From contig NC_062216.1 of assembly GCF_902686445.1 (NCBI RefSeq), forward strand, positions 13,041,084-13,105,083: 64,000 nucleotides of DNA. The letters run 5' to 3'. Numbering within the stretch: position 1 is the stretch's first letter; each line of letters begins with the position of its first letter. Source of the DNA: Sciurus carolinensis (lineage: Eukaryota > Chordata > Mammalia > Rodentia > Sciuridae). A model generated the notes under the pieces. That model did no database searches. It saw only the letters and a program-made list of their open reading frames with translations, and was not told where the DNA came from. Of this stretch, positions 47,670-58,694 are shown one piece after another. Both the position numbers and the translations under genes were made by a program.

Positions 47670-48710
47670 CTGAGCATCAAGTTTAAAATCAGCAGATAGG
47701 AAAGAGATGTTAATAATTACTGAGTTATACACATGACTAGTGACTATGGATAGGATCCAAGTTAATGTTTGGTCCTGTAATTATTATCTGTTTTATAAAG
47801 AGGGCATCTGGGTTTCTGAAATGTTAACATCTCTGCCCAAGGTGCCCAGTGAGCATTGCTTTATCACAGCAAAGTCCACACTTTATTATCCTCCCCACCC
47901 GTCTCATCAACAGAATTGCTTATTGTGTAGAAACTGCAGATTCCCGGAGACCCTCTAGCCAGCTGAACCAGAATCTCCAAGACCTATGTGAAATAGGTCC
48001 CTGATAATTCTAGGGCCAGGCAAGTTTAGGGACCTTCCTGCAAGCCCTGCTGTGGCCAGAAGAGACTCCTTTCCCACTCGGGGGTACCCTGAAGCCCAGG
48101 CCAGTGTGGTGATTTTCTGTTTTGCTAATTGTAGTGAGAAAAAAAAATCTCCTGTCCCCAGAACTACCCAGATAAAGTTGAAAGGCAGATGCCTGGAACA
48201 GGGACAGAGGGACACTCTGGGCTCCCTCCCTTCCTTTACCTAACCTCTGCCCTGTAGCCTCCCACCGACAGCCTTCTCACCGATTCTGGGACCCTTTAGC
48301 TCTTGGGCTTGACATGCTCGGCTCGGGCCAGTCTCCCTGAGTTTCCTGAACTGGTCTCTGGAGCCCTTTGGTTCCTCCAGTGCTAAGGGGGGTCTGAAGT
48401 CATTCCTCTCTAGTTCCTTTCCTTAGCAAAGAGGTCATTTCTTCCACTCATTTTCTAGCTGTAGATAAGAATTCCTGGAATGCTGTGCCTTTCTTCAACT
48501 TCTTCTCTCAGTTTTCTCATCAGAAAAATAAGGGAGGAGAGTAGGAAGAATTTGGGAAGACGTGGTAAACTAGACATGCTGCTCCCAGTCTTCCTCACGC
48601 AACTGTCAGTGAGTCCATGGATGCTATTAGTGACAGTAGGTGTCACTTGTTAAGAGAAGGGAATGCTGTTGCCATTTAATGAAATGATGAATTTGTTTCA
48701 AGCATCTTGT
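47670..48710. other. Unassigned sequence, no gene seen
   Basis: No exon is supported. A short AAAAAAAAT tract lies at 48140-48148. Confidence 0.45.
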
Positions 48711-48714
48711 GCCA

Positions 48715-49350
48715 GGGAAAGCACCTTTTTTTTTTTTTATTGCAAACAAATGGGATACATGTTGTTTCTCTGTTTGTACATGGAGTAAAGGCATACCATT
48801 TGTGTAATCATAAATTTACATAGGGTAATGTTGTTTGATTCATTCTGTTATTTTTTCCCTTCCCCCCCACCCTTCCCACCCCTCTTTTCCCTCTATACAG
48901 TCCTTCCTTCCTCCATTCTTGCCCCCCTCCCTAACCCTAACTCTAGCCCTAACACTAATCCCTCCCACCCCCCATTATGTGTCATCATCCACTTATTAGC
49001 GATATCATTCGTCCATTGGTTTTTTGAGATTGGCTTATCTCACTTAGCATGATATTCTCCAGTTTCATCCATTTGCCTGCAAATGCCATAATTTTATCAT
49101 TCTTTATGGCTGAATAATATTCCATTGTATATATATACCACAGTTTCTTTATCCATTCATCAACTGAAGGACATCTAGGTTGGTTCCACAATCTGGCTAT
49201 TGTGAACTGAGCAGCTATGAACATTGATGTGGCTGTATCTCTGTAATATGCTAATTTTAAGTCCTTTGGGTATAGGCCAAGGAGTGGGATAGCTGGGTCA
49301 AATGGTGGTTCCATTCCAAGTTGTCTCCACACTGCTGGGAAAGCACCTTT
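48715..49350 (-). mobile_element. 5'-truncated L1, antisense, with 14-bp TSD
   Basis: Perfect direct repeats GGGAAAGCACCTTT lie at 48715-48728 and 49337-49350. The poly(A) tail is the T run after the left repeat. On the minus strand the ORF2 C-terminus runs from 49332 to 48985 (115 codons from the first Met), with YTMEYYSAIK and then LSEISQSQKTNGRMISL and its stop at about 48985. The 3' UTR (48745-48985) has a G-rich part whose C-rich complement includes CCCTAACCCTAA-type repeats at 48930-48940. The pre-insertion site, CTTT then AAAA, suits L1 endonuclease. It cannot move itself. Confidence 0.95.
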
Positions 49351-49414
49351 AAAACAAAGGTTCAGAGGGCATTATTTGCAGCATTATCTTCGAGAACTCC
49401 TCAGGTTTGGAAGT

Positions 49415-49630
49415 AATTGCCGAGGCTGTGCCCGGAGGCATTCAGGGGAACGAGGGGACGTGGCTGCGGCGGATGCAGGTTAAGTGCACTGAGCTGCCCC
49501 AGCTTCTACCCACGCAGAGCGGGCTGGCCCCACAGGCTGCTGCTGGGCGGGCACACCCACGGGTGCTGTGAAGGAGGCTATGGTGCCCCTTCCTTCCTTC
49601 TCCTTCGTCTTCCACTTGCAACTTGCCACC
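49415..49630 (+). promoter_or_regulatory. GC-rich leader before a 99-codon frame
   Basis: This 210-bp stretch is unusually GC- and CpG-rich for the window (GGCTGCGGCGGATGCAGG, GCAGAGCGGG, GGGCGGGCAC). It ends in GCCACCATGT at 49625-49634. It could be a copied 5' UTR or a small promoter remnant. CAGGTTAAG at 49476-49484 looks like a splice donor, which would not be expected if this were simply a processed mRNA copy. Confidence 0.35.
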
Positions 49631-49930
49631 ATGTCTGATATTTCACCATTTCAAACTCAAGGCTTTGAGGGATTTGAAACATTCTGTGCTACTTTCCAAA
49701 TAAGAGCAGTGGAATATTCTTCTACAATTCGTCGTTGTTATCAGGAGTTTGCTAAATCATATGAGTTAGACCAGCTGAATATAAGTAGAAATGGAACAGA
49801 TGTTTCTAGAATTGAGAGAATGCTGCGCTGTGGTACTAAGAATGTAGAAAGATACAGTGACACCCAAACCCTGCCTGTGAAAATAATTTGCCAAATATCT
49901 CAGTTTCTCTCTCAGGATAATTGTTTTTGA
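49631..49930 (+). pseudogene. Possible retrocopy or unknown exon with a 99-codon open frame
   Basis: The frame starts at ATG 49631 in a perfect GCCACCATG context and runs to TGA at 49928-49930, giving 99 residues that begin MSDISPFQTQ and end in LSQDNCF. There is one in-frame upstream ATG (49568). I do not recognise the protein. There is no signal peptide or membrane segment. Residues 29-75 look helical and charged, with a cluster RIERMLRCGTKNVER at about 61-75. The leader is GC-rich. There is no nearby poly(A) tail or TSD; A-rich text appears only at about 50380-50435. It may be a fragment of a processed copy of an unidentified gene. The stop and the following sequence lack a clear continuation. 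Confidence 0.35.
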
Positions 49931-49939
49931 AGTTAAAGC

Positions 49940-51085
49940 AATAATGTCTATCAAAGTCTGGAAACTTGACCAAGGTCATGGCAGCAATTTCAACTCCCAT
50001 GTATTTTTCTCCTTCTGAACATTCTTTGTGTAGCAGACGTTGCTCCATCTAATAATACTCTGGTCCCCTTGCTTTTCATTAGCAGATTGATATAGAAGCA
50101 ATCTTTTAAAAAAAATCTTGCAGAACTTCAGTGATTATATCAATACTAAAATTTACATTAATGCAGCCAGGATATATTGCTCTGAATTGTGGCCCACTTG
50201 TTAAATGTTAATGGAGAGCGAAAGAAACATTTTGGCAGAGTTTTAAGACATTAGCATAAATTAATTTCTTGCAACTTGAGTACTTTGGTTCCTGAGGAAA
50301 GTGGGTAAGTGACTCCCTCTAGAGTTGATTCTGCTGCTATTATATTATGCAGCATCTGCAAAGGAGAGACTCGGAAGTGGCAAAAAGAAAAAGGAAAAGA
50401 AGAAAAAAGACAAATAAGGAAAAAAAAAGTGTCTTTGGGTATGAAGCCACAGTCTGGGCTTTAACTAGGTTATTTATGAATATGGTTAATTATAAGAAAG
50501 AGTACATCTGTTTATTTTTTATGTTTGCTTTCCTTCATTGATTAGAGCCATTGGTTACCCAGAAGAACAGATGGGATGGGAAAAGACAAGATAAGTGCAT
50601 AATCATTTCTCCATCATTACTGATTTCAGAGCAGAGTTAGTACAACCTGTACCTCTAAAAGTAACAGTGAAATTTTAGTTCAGTTTTCTTCTGAGTTCTT
50701 GGATTGTATTGGGCATCCTGAGATCTTACTGTCCTGAAATCTAGATGGATATTTTTGGAGATAGTAAACACATGAAAAAGTATAGATCGGAAGTGAGACT
50801 GCTTGGTGACGTGTCTCAGATCTGTCCCTGGTCAGATCTGCCATCTTGAGATCACTTCTTCATGGCTCATTTCCCTCAGCTGCAAAGTGTGGAGGAAGAT
50901 AACAGTATTTCATCAGGGAATACTGCTGCTCTTCAGCCTGGGCAAAAAGCAACCCGACCTATTTCCCCTGCTTTACAAATTCTTATGTCATAAATCCATA
51001 AATGATATCTTTTTGGTATGTCAGATCACTCAGGGTTTCTTGGTCACTCAGGACAAACCTGTTAAGTATGTGTGCTGTATATATA
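49940..51085. other. Unassigned sequence after the open frame
   Basis: It may include 3' sequence of the putative retrocopy up to the A-rich stretch at 50380-50435. No further frame is convincing. Confidence 0.4.
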
Positions 51086-51091
51086 CAAAAT

Positions 51092-51290
51092 CATGGGCAT
51101 GGTGGTACACACCTGTGATTCTAGCGACTCTCTTGGGAGGTTGAGGCAGGAGGATCTCAAATTTGAGGCCAACCTCAGCATCTTAGTGAGGCCCTAAACA
51201 ACCCCGACTCAAAATAAAGTATAAAAAGGGCTGGGGACATGACTCAGTGGTTGAGCACCCCTTGGCTCAACCCCCAGTACCAAATAAAAT
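51092..51290 (+). repeat. B1-ID dimeric SINE
   Basis: B1 half: GGGCATGGTGGTACACACCT and GGGAGGTTGAGGCAGGAGGA. ID half: ACTCAGTGGTTGAGCACCCC and a final CCAGTAC. The 113-codon frame at 50803-51144 ends in it, so its C-terminus is SINE-derived. Confidence 0.92.
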
Positions 51291-51419
51291 CATAAACATT
51301 ATATTTGTATGTATTTATGGGATACACAATGATATTGTGATATATGTATACAAAGTGGAATGATTAAACAAACTAATTAACCTGTTCATCACATCAAATA
51401 CAGTTTTTTTGTGGTGAGC

Positions 51420-52336
51420 ATATATGAAATTCACTCTCTTCACTTAGTTAATTTGGTCCTTCTAGTTCCTCGATGTATAATGTTAGGATATTTATTTGAG
51501 CTCTTTCCTCTGTTTTAGTATAGGTGCTTATTGCTATTAATTTCTCATCTAGAACTGTTTTTGTTGTAGCCCATATATTTTGAAATGTCTTGTTTCCATT
51601 TTAACTTTTCTCAAGCTATTTTTAAAATTTCTGTCTGATTTCTTCTTTGACCTCTTGGTTATGTAGGAGTATGTTTGATTTCCACATATTTTATGAATTG
51701 TCCAACATTTCTCCTCTTATTTATTTCTAGTTTTATACCATTGTGATCAGAAAAGTTACTTGATGGGATTTCAATCCTTATAAATTTGCTCAGACTTGTT
51801 TTTTGACTTCACAGATGAACTCTCCTGGGGAATGTTCTGTATGCATTAAGAAGAATGTAGGATTACTATAGATAATGATAAGAGATTATGTGTTTCAAAA
51901 AACTAGAAGAAGGAAATGTTAATGTTTTCATCACAAATAAGTGACAAATGGTGGAGATATGTTTAACCTGATTTAAGCATTGCACCTTGTATACATGTGC
52001 TAAAATGACCTCTTTACTATTGTATAATGTCCCCTCTGTGTCTTTTTACTTGAAGATTTTTTTTTCTGAGTAAGTATTGTTAAGTATTGCTACCTGTGCT
52101 CCCTCTTGGTTTCCATTTACTTGGAATATCTTTTTCAATTCCTTCACTCTCAATCTATGTGTGTCCTTGAAGATAAAGTTAGTCTGTATGAAGTATATAG
52201 TTGGGTCTTATTTTTAATCCATTCATCCACTCTATGTCATTTTCTTGGATAATTTAATACAGTAACATTCAATGCACTTATTAATAGATGAGGGTTTACT
52301 GTTGCCATTTTAAAATTTATTTTCTGGTTGATGTGT

Positions 52337-52393
<57 letters not shown>

Positions 52394-53480
52394 GTCTTCC
52401 CTTGTGGCTTGTGGTTTGATAGTTTTCTGTATTGGTATGCTTTGCATTTGAAAAAAACATTTCTATTTATGTTTTGTGCATCTACTATAGGTTACATAAA
52501 GCATTTTATAAAATGCTCTTTCAAGCTCACAACAGCTTACTTTGATAGCATACAAAACCTCTACATTTTATTTTTTGATGTCAAATTTATAGCATTTTGG
52601 AATTTGTATTCCTTGAAAATTTATGAAGGACAGCTCTCCTCAGTGAAGTGCTCCTGGTTGGCAGGTTTATCCCAACAGCACTTTGAATATATCATCCTTT
52701 TTTCCTGAAAAATAAATAGGGTTTTTGCTGGGAAATCTGCTCATATTTATATCAGTCTTCCCTTATATGTAATATGTTTCTTATCTCTTGCTCTCAGTAT
52801 CTTTTCACTGAATTTGATCCTTTGATAGTTTGTTTACTATGCATAATAGTGAACATTTTTGGGGTTGAATTTCACTGGAGATTTCTGTACTTCCTGTACC
52901 TGATGTACCTGAATGTTGGAATCTATAGGAAGATTTCAGCCATTATGTCTTTAAATATACTTTCTGGCTCCTTTTTTCTCTCATTTTCTTGAATTCTTAT
53001 TATGCAAAAGTTAGGTCTCTTGATGGTGTCCAATAATTCCCATAGGCTTCATTGATTCTTTTGCATCATTTTTTCTTTTTGCCTTACTTACTGGACAATT
53101 TCAAATGTTTCATCTTTAGTATCATCTCAAAAAAAACCCAAACGAAACAAACAACAACCAAAATTGTTGTTGAAGATTTCTACCACATTTTTCAATTAAG
53201 TCATTGTGTTCTTCAACTACAGGATTTCTATTTGGCTTTAAAAAACTGTTTCTATTTTGCTGTCAAACTTCTTCTTTATTTCCTGTACATTTTCCCAAAT
53301 TTTATTCTGTTTTCTATCATATATTCTTGTAGTTCACTGATACTTAAAAGGATTTTTTTCTGAATTCCTTGTCAGTCATTTCATAGAGCTCTATTCTTTT
53401 ATTGTCCATTAGGGAGCTTTTAACATTTCCTTGGGAAATGTCACAATTCCATGATTTTTCATAATCTTTCACTCCTTTCA
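51420..53480 (-). repeat. Long decayed L1, antisense (ORF2 5' half and upstream)
   Basis: On the plus strand the order fits antisense L1: GACCTCTTGGTTATGTAGGA (51649), ACCATTGTGATCAGAAAAGT (51737), AATGTTCTGTATGCATTAAG (51832) and AATCTATGTGTGTCCTTGAA (52151). The part to 53480 includes CTCTTGCTCTCAGTATCTTT and TGCAAAAGTTAGGTCTCTTG, which look like the more 5' region. A TC microsatellite lies at 52339-52391. Frames up to 126 codons are broken. Confidence 0.68.
52339..52391. repeat. (TC)n microsatellite
   Basis: About 26 uninterrupted TC units inside the L1 relic, a polypyrimidine mirror repeat. Confidence 0.98.
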
Positions 53481-54620
53481 CATTTAAGAAGATGGATACC
53501 TTTTCTGGTATTTCCTGGCAGGGATAGACCTTTGCTGTTTCGTTTACACTGTGATTCTGGAAAGGTCAACTGGGAATGACCCTGGGCAGGCAGAGCTTGC
53601 TCTCAAGCTTTCTAGTTGGCTGGGTTGTTCCCTTTGCTCTGAGTTTTGGTGGGGCTCTGCTGTCTGGTGAGACTACTGTCTAGGTTCTGCAATCAGGAAT
53701 AGTTACTCTCTGTATAGTGCAATTCTCTTTTATCATTTTACAACATAGAATGTATTCACTGACCAGGTGGTACTACTATTTGTGTTCTGAAGTTGGGCAT
53801 AGCTACAGGCTGGTCTTAAGGATAGGTAGAATCACTGTTTGGGACAAACAGGGCCAGATGTTATATTCTATATAAATGTATGATTGAAGCTTGCCTCTGC
53901 CTATTGGGGACTTGAGGTAAACTTATGGGACTGTACCAAATCACTATTTGGACTCCCATGTTGGACAGGTATAGTCACTATGATCTGCAAAAATGTTCAG
54001 TGCTGGATACCTCCCAGCCTGGGTGGCACTTTGGGATGAGCTATAAGGCTGAGCTGAACCATTCTTTAGATCACCAGTTTGGCATATCCAGCCCCTATGC
54101 TCTACATAAATGCACTGTGGCAAGGGTCCACTTCTCTTGAAGTGAGCTCTGTCACTGGACATGGAGGTTGGTCAATTAGGGATTCAGGTCAGGCTGAAAG
54201 TCTCACCTCGCTTCTGAAAGTAGCCAGCTTGACTTTATAAGTGGGCTATGCCACATGTTGGTCCCTCTAACCAGGTACCACTCTTGGAGGAAAACAGAGC
54301 TACTGCCAAGATCCACATGATGGTCAGGGTGATCTCTGCCTCCTTTCTTTGTGTTGACTTGACGCTCAGTTGTGATCCCAATCTTGTGGTTACCGTCAGC
54401 GTTTCCTCCGAGATGGTCAGAGTGGGCTTCCTGGGAGGTGTCCTGGAATGGTAATGCATCGGATGTCTGCCTCCAGGTCTTCTTCTCCACTATAGAAATT
54501 ATGGGCCCAGAGGGGTCCTGCCTTTGTGGCATCCTGCCACCTTGGAGTGGAGGGAGAGTAGTGACATGATCTAAGTGACACATTCCCTTTTACCCTTCTA
54601 GTTCAGTTTTTAATTAAGTT
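53480..54620 (-). repeat. Possible L1 5' UTR, antisense
   Basis: GC content rises (53500-54560), and the text lacks introns or domains. It follows the antisense L1 in the position where its 5' UTR should lie. Frames on both strands at 54203-54583 overlap each other and are chance. Confidence 0.35.
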
Positions 54621-54624
54621 CTGA

Positions 54625-55360
54625 GGCTCACCCAGGTGTTTCGGGCTCACTTGCAGGTCTTGACATCTTCACCGAGGTGCTCTTGTCTGTGGATGGCTGC
54701 TGATTGAACTTCCTGTGTGGTGAAGCATGGGCCTCCTCTTCCACTAGTTTGCTGACATCACTCTCCCATTTTATTACAACACTATCGAGGCTGGTAGGAA
54801 AAAGTCCACGTATCAGAGTTTTGGTTCATCATCCAGAAGCATAGTGCGTGCCTTCCAGGACCCATGCCTTAATTTTCTCATTAGGAGACATGACTTGAAC
54901 TATTCTAATTAATTTCAATTATTTGAAACAATTCTAAGATTATATATCTGGATTTACTTAAATAGATAATTTCTTGGTCAAGCACATGTTCTATTTAGCT
55001 TTAGAGAACATTATTTTGTCTAAATGAAAAGGGACTGCACGTGAACTATGTGATCCCATGTGACATTCCAATAAAATACAAACACTTGCTTGTCTAGAAA
55101 GGAAAGGATACCTGTATACAAAATCCTGGAAGTCAATACTACAGATACTATTTTCTATAAATAATAGATCAAGATATTGTCTCACATAAAAAGGAATCTG
55201 AAAAAGGGAAAAATTGTATAGATCCACATATATACACACACCAAATAGTACATAAAACAAAAATAACCAAAAAATTTTTAATAAAAAGTAAAAAAATTAT
55301 ATCTACTGCAGTTAGTTGAAACTATGAAGAGGATGGATATTCACTGCCTATGCCAGCCAG
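54625..55360. other. Unassigned sequence, no gene seen
   Basis: No exon or clear repeat. Confidence 0.45.
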
Positions 55361-55364
55361 CAAT

Positions 55365-55776
55365 TATCTCCTTTTCTTCTGTGTATGAGCTCTCCTTAGA
55401 GAGAGCAAGAGCTCAGGAATATGACATGATTGGTTTGTGAGAGCAGTAACCTACGCAGTGCATCCTAGTTTGAATGGACTGGGTGGTAACTGTAGGCAAG
55501 TAGGGTGTGACTGGAGGAGGTGGGTCACTGGGGGTATGCCCTGAAGTGCCCATCTTCACTGTGACCACTGTCCCTCTTGTACTCTCTGATTACTTGCTGC
55601 CATGAGGGGAGCAGCTTCCTTCTGCCATCCATGATGTTCTGCCTGACCTTGGGTCCAGAGCAATGGAGTTGGCTCTCTGGACTGAAACTTCTGGTACCAT
55701 GATCCAAAATAAATGTTTCCTCCTCTAAGTTGTGTGTGGTATTTTGGTCACAGTAACATAAAACCTGACCAAAACA
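55365..55776 (+). repeat. MTE-type MaLR LTR
   Basis: Forward LTR with ACATGATTGGTTTGTGAGAG, GACTGGGTGGTAACTGTAGG, GGTGGGTCACTGGGGGTATG and CCAGAGCAATGGAGTTGGC. An AATAAA polyadenylation-like word (55708) lies 5' of the end. It closes with GACCAAAACA. It is in the opposite sense to the copy at 15021-15447. Confidence 0.9.
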
Positions 55777-55789
55777 CTTGGGATCAAAT

Positions 55790-56095
55790 TTTTCCCTTTT
55801 TCATTTTTATTGTTTTTTTTTTTTTTTTCTTTTTATTATCATTTTGTTATTTTGCTCTGTTTTGTTTATTGAGGGTTGGTGGATTTTTTTGTTTTGTTTT
55901 TATTTCTCTTGTTACTCTTTCTCCCACTTTATTTTTCTAAAAAACAGAATCCCTCATTCTATCTTCTTTCTTTTATTTTTTTTCTCCTTTGTGAACTTAC
56001 TTATTTGTTGCTTTCTCTTTTCACCTTTTGAATATTTACAACTTTCTTTTGTCTTCATAACCCATTTTCTTTTTTCTTAATGAAATATATTTTTT
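55790..56095. repeat. T-rich low-complexity stretch
   Basis: The plus strand is mostly T and TTTC/TTTG-type text with a 19-base T-rich run near 55810. Hydrophobic 75- and 100-codon frames here come only from the T-rich codons. Confidence 0.8.
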
Positions 56096-56099
56096 AAAT

Positions 56100-56565
56100 C
56101 TTGTGGACAAATTCATTTACATAATCTCCTCTCCATCTTACATGTTGCAGTTATTTGTCTCTGGATACCACAGTTGACCTTTGGTGTTTACTTTAATGCT
56201 ATATCTAATTACTGTTGTTTCATGTTGCTGTTGTTAATAGCTAATCCCAGTATTCTTATTTTTATGGTTATGTGTCATAGATGGTACAGTAGACATCTAT
56301 TTTTTTTAAAGAATGAATATTATTTGTTATTCTTTAAAAAAAAAGGGATTTGAACAAACTGAACAAGAGATTGATAATTTTGTTTTCACTTGATTTTTTA
56401 GCATTAAGAGTTTTCAACAAAAGTAATGTAGAAAGTAAATTTAGATATTGTTTTAAGAAATAGTAAATATAGTTCATGGTAATTTATATGATGAAATTAA
56501 AATATTTTGAAAAATATTCTGTATTAATGATACTTTTCCTCAATTTTCCATTATAATTCCTGAAT
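56100..56565. other. Unassigned AT-rich sequence
   Basis: No exon or clear repeat. Confidence 0.45.
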
Positions 56566-56570
56566 GTGTA

Positions 56571-56931
56571 TGCTAGTTAGCTTTCCAGCACTAAAACAAA
56601 CGTTTGAGGTGATGAACTTCAAGAGAGGAAAGGTTTGTTTTACCTCGCACTTCTGGAGACTGCGTTCTTGCGACTGGATGGGCCCATTGCCTTGGGCCTG
56701 TGGGGAGGCAGCGCATCAGGGAAGAAGCCCCTGGTACCACACGCCACTCACCTCATGCCCAGGAGGTGGGAGAGTGAGAAAGGGTGCTGGGGTCCCACAG
56801 TCCTCCCACGACCCCAAACCTCCCACTAGGCTCTCCCTCTTAAAGCTTCCATTCCCCTGCAGTAGTGCCACGCCCTGGATCCGGCTTTAACACATGGGCT
56901 GCTGGAAACCATCCAGATTCAAGTCATAGCA
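56571..56931 (-). repeat. MaLR-like solo LTR, antisense, with near-perfect 5-bp TSD
   Basis: The left end TGCTAGTTAGCTTTCCAGC and GGATGGGCCCATTGCCTTGG are antisense LTR features, and the right end is AAGTCATAGCA. The adjoining bases GTGTA and ATGTA match in 4 of 5. GGGCCCATTG links it with 17064-17432. GC content is high in its middle (56650-56850), and the frames of 64-108 codons there are chance. Confidence 0.82.
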
Positions 56932-56939
56932 ATGTAGTA

Positions 56940-58610
56940 TGCGAAATCCATTTGAATCCAAAGTTTTTTTTAATGATTTTATTAAGACCCACATTTTTAA
57001 TTGCCTTAGAAGACCAAGATTTTCCCAGATTGAAATTAATACATGAAAACATAGAGACTAAGGTGACTCAAGATTATCTAATTTAGAGTTACTCTTAATG
57101 AACACAAAGTATGTCAAAATCAAGATTGAAACAATATTAGCAGTGTATTTTGTGGAAATGACACAAATAAATATTAAGTAAATATTAAGTAGTGATTCAT
57201 GAAATGCATGTATCTTTGTTCAATTACTCAACCAAAATACTCATTAACCCTTCCACAGAACAACTAGCAGTAAAACAACAGTCATCAAATTTTAGGCTTT
57301 GTTAATTGCCTAAATTTAGTGATCACAAAAATGTTCATGTTACACATATTTTTAAAGATCAGGGACATGGTCAAAGATTTAGATAACTGCTGATAAGTTC
57401 ATCATGAAAAGGATTAAGGTGAGCTTGCTCAATTTATTGATGACTGGGTTGCTATGGCAACATGGTCATGCGTAGTGCCCAGGTTGTGATGGCAGAGGCC
57501 AGTTTACCATGGATTGAGGCATGAATGAAATCTGAGGAAGTGGAATTGAATCTTTTTTTTTTTTTTTTTTAAATTATGGCTGAGAAGAGGAGGAGAGAGG
57601 TAATTGAATGTTAATGGGAATGAAGCAATAGAAGTGGAAAATTTGAAGATGAAATTGGGAGAAAGAGGAAAAGGAAATGGAAGAAAGGAGGATGAGTGAG
57701 AGAGGAGTTATAATGGTCTAGCAGCTGTGAATGAATGAAAGGAAAGTTGCCTGTTTCTTTGTTTCTTGGGTGAATTACAACATAGAAAGTGAGTCAGCCT
57801 ACCAATGGATGCAGATGCTCCATCATGAAGTCCTTTTTAGAATGTGGGGCCATCAGTGGGTGGGGCGGGGTACATATTGAAATAGGATATGTCTTAAATA
57901 TTAGACAGACACAAGGTGGAGAAAACCTGAACAGGTAAAACGAGATAGGAAAGGGTTTGAGAAAAGGGAAGGTGTTTAAGAAATCAAGTACTCTATGGAA
58001 AGGCTACCTGATGGCAGACATGTTTCCACTGAGTGAAAGTCACTCTGAAACTTGAGGTGTGCACTGAAACTCACAGAGGGAGAGACCCATCCCAACCCAC
58101 AAGGCACTGGCCTCCTCTGTGCAGAAGAGCTGGGATACTGGTTTCCCATAAAAATATTCTGATGCATACATACATATATATGAGCATAAAAGCAACTGGA
58201 CAAGCACTTTTCTATTTCCAATATAGCTAATGCATGAATAAAGAAATGCTCTTTACATTTTATTGATTTTTTTTAGAAGCCTGTCAAGACTGAATAAAAA
58301 ATGACCAGAGAGAGATTTTTTCCCCCCAAGATTTGCTACAAAATCTTTGGAATGCAAGGGACAAGGAATGATAATGGAGATGAAGAGGGATAAATGACCT
58401 TCTGTAATAACCTATGTGTGTATGTGACTCAACTTTCTACCAATAAAAGGATTAGATGAGTGGCCTGCGTAAAAATAGATGCACATGTCCAATATTGCAG
58501 ATTTAAGGAAAATCAAGGGATGGAAGAAGCATCTTAGAGTGTCGTGTTGGAGAATGCAATAGTAACCATCAGTATGGGAAAAGGTAGGCATTAATTCTAC
58601 ATTTTAAAAT
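56940..58610. other. Unassigned sequence, no gene seen
   Basis: A T run lies at 57552-57570, and purine-rich text (GAGAAAGAGG) at 57655-57700. No exon is supported. Confidence 0.45.
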
Positions 58611-58614
58611 ATTT

Positions 58615-58690
58615 TCCGCATGTATGAGTATGTAACCATGAATTCCATCATTATGTACAATTATAATGCACTAATAAAAACATGGAAAAA
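58615..58690 (+). repeat. Squirrel-type L1 3' tip
   Basis: TAACCATGAATTCCATCATT then ATAATGCACTAATAAAAACA is the last part of an L1 3' UTR with its polyadenylation signal. Nothing upstream is clearly L1, so this is a very short truncated insertion. Confidence 0.5.
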
Positions 58691-58694
58691 ATAA

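Noticed and set aside
48928..48962. Interstitial telomere from a chromosome fusion
   Set aside because: The repeats lie inside an L1 3' UTR between the ORF2 end and its tail, so they came with the L1.
52328..52708. 126-codon hydrophobic frame
   Set aside because: It starts in the TC microsatellite and runs through antisense L1.
54203..54583. 126-codon minus-strand frame
   Set aside because: It lies in what looks like L1 5' sequence, with competing frames on the other strand.
55713..56080. Phe-rich, membrane-like frames
   Set aside because: They are produced by T-rich low-complexity DNA and do not represent a membrane protein.
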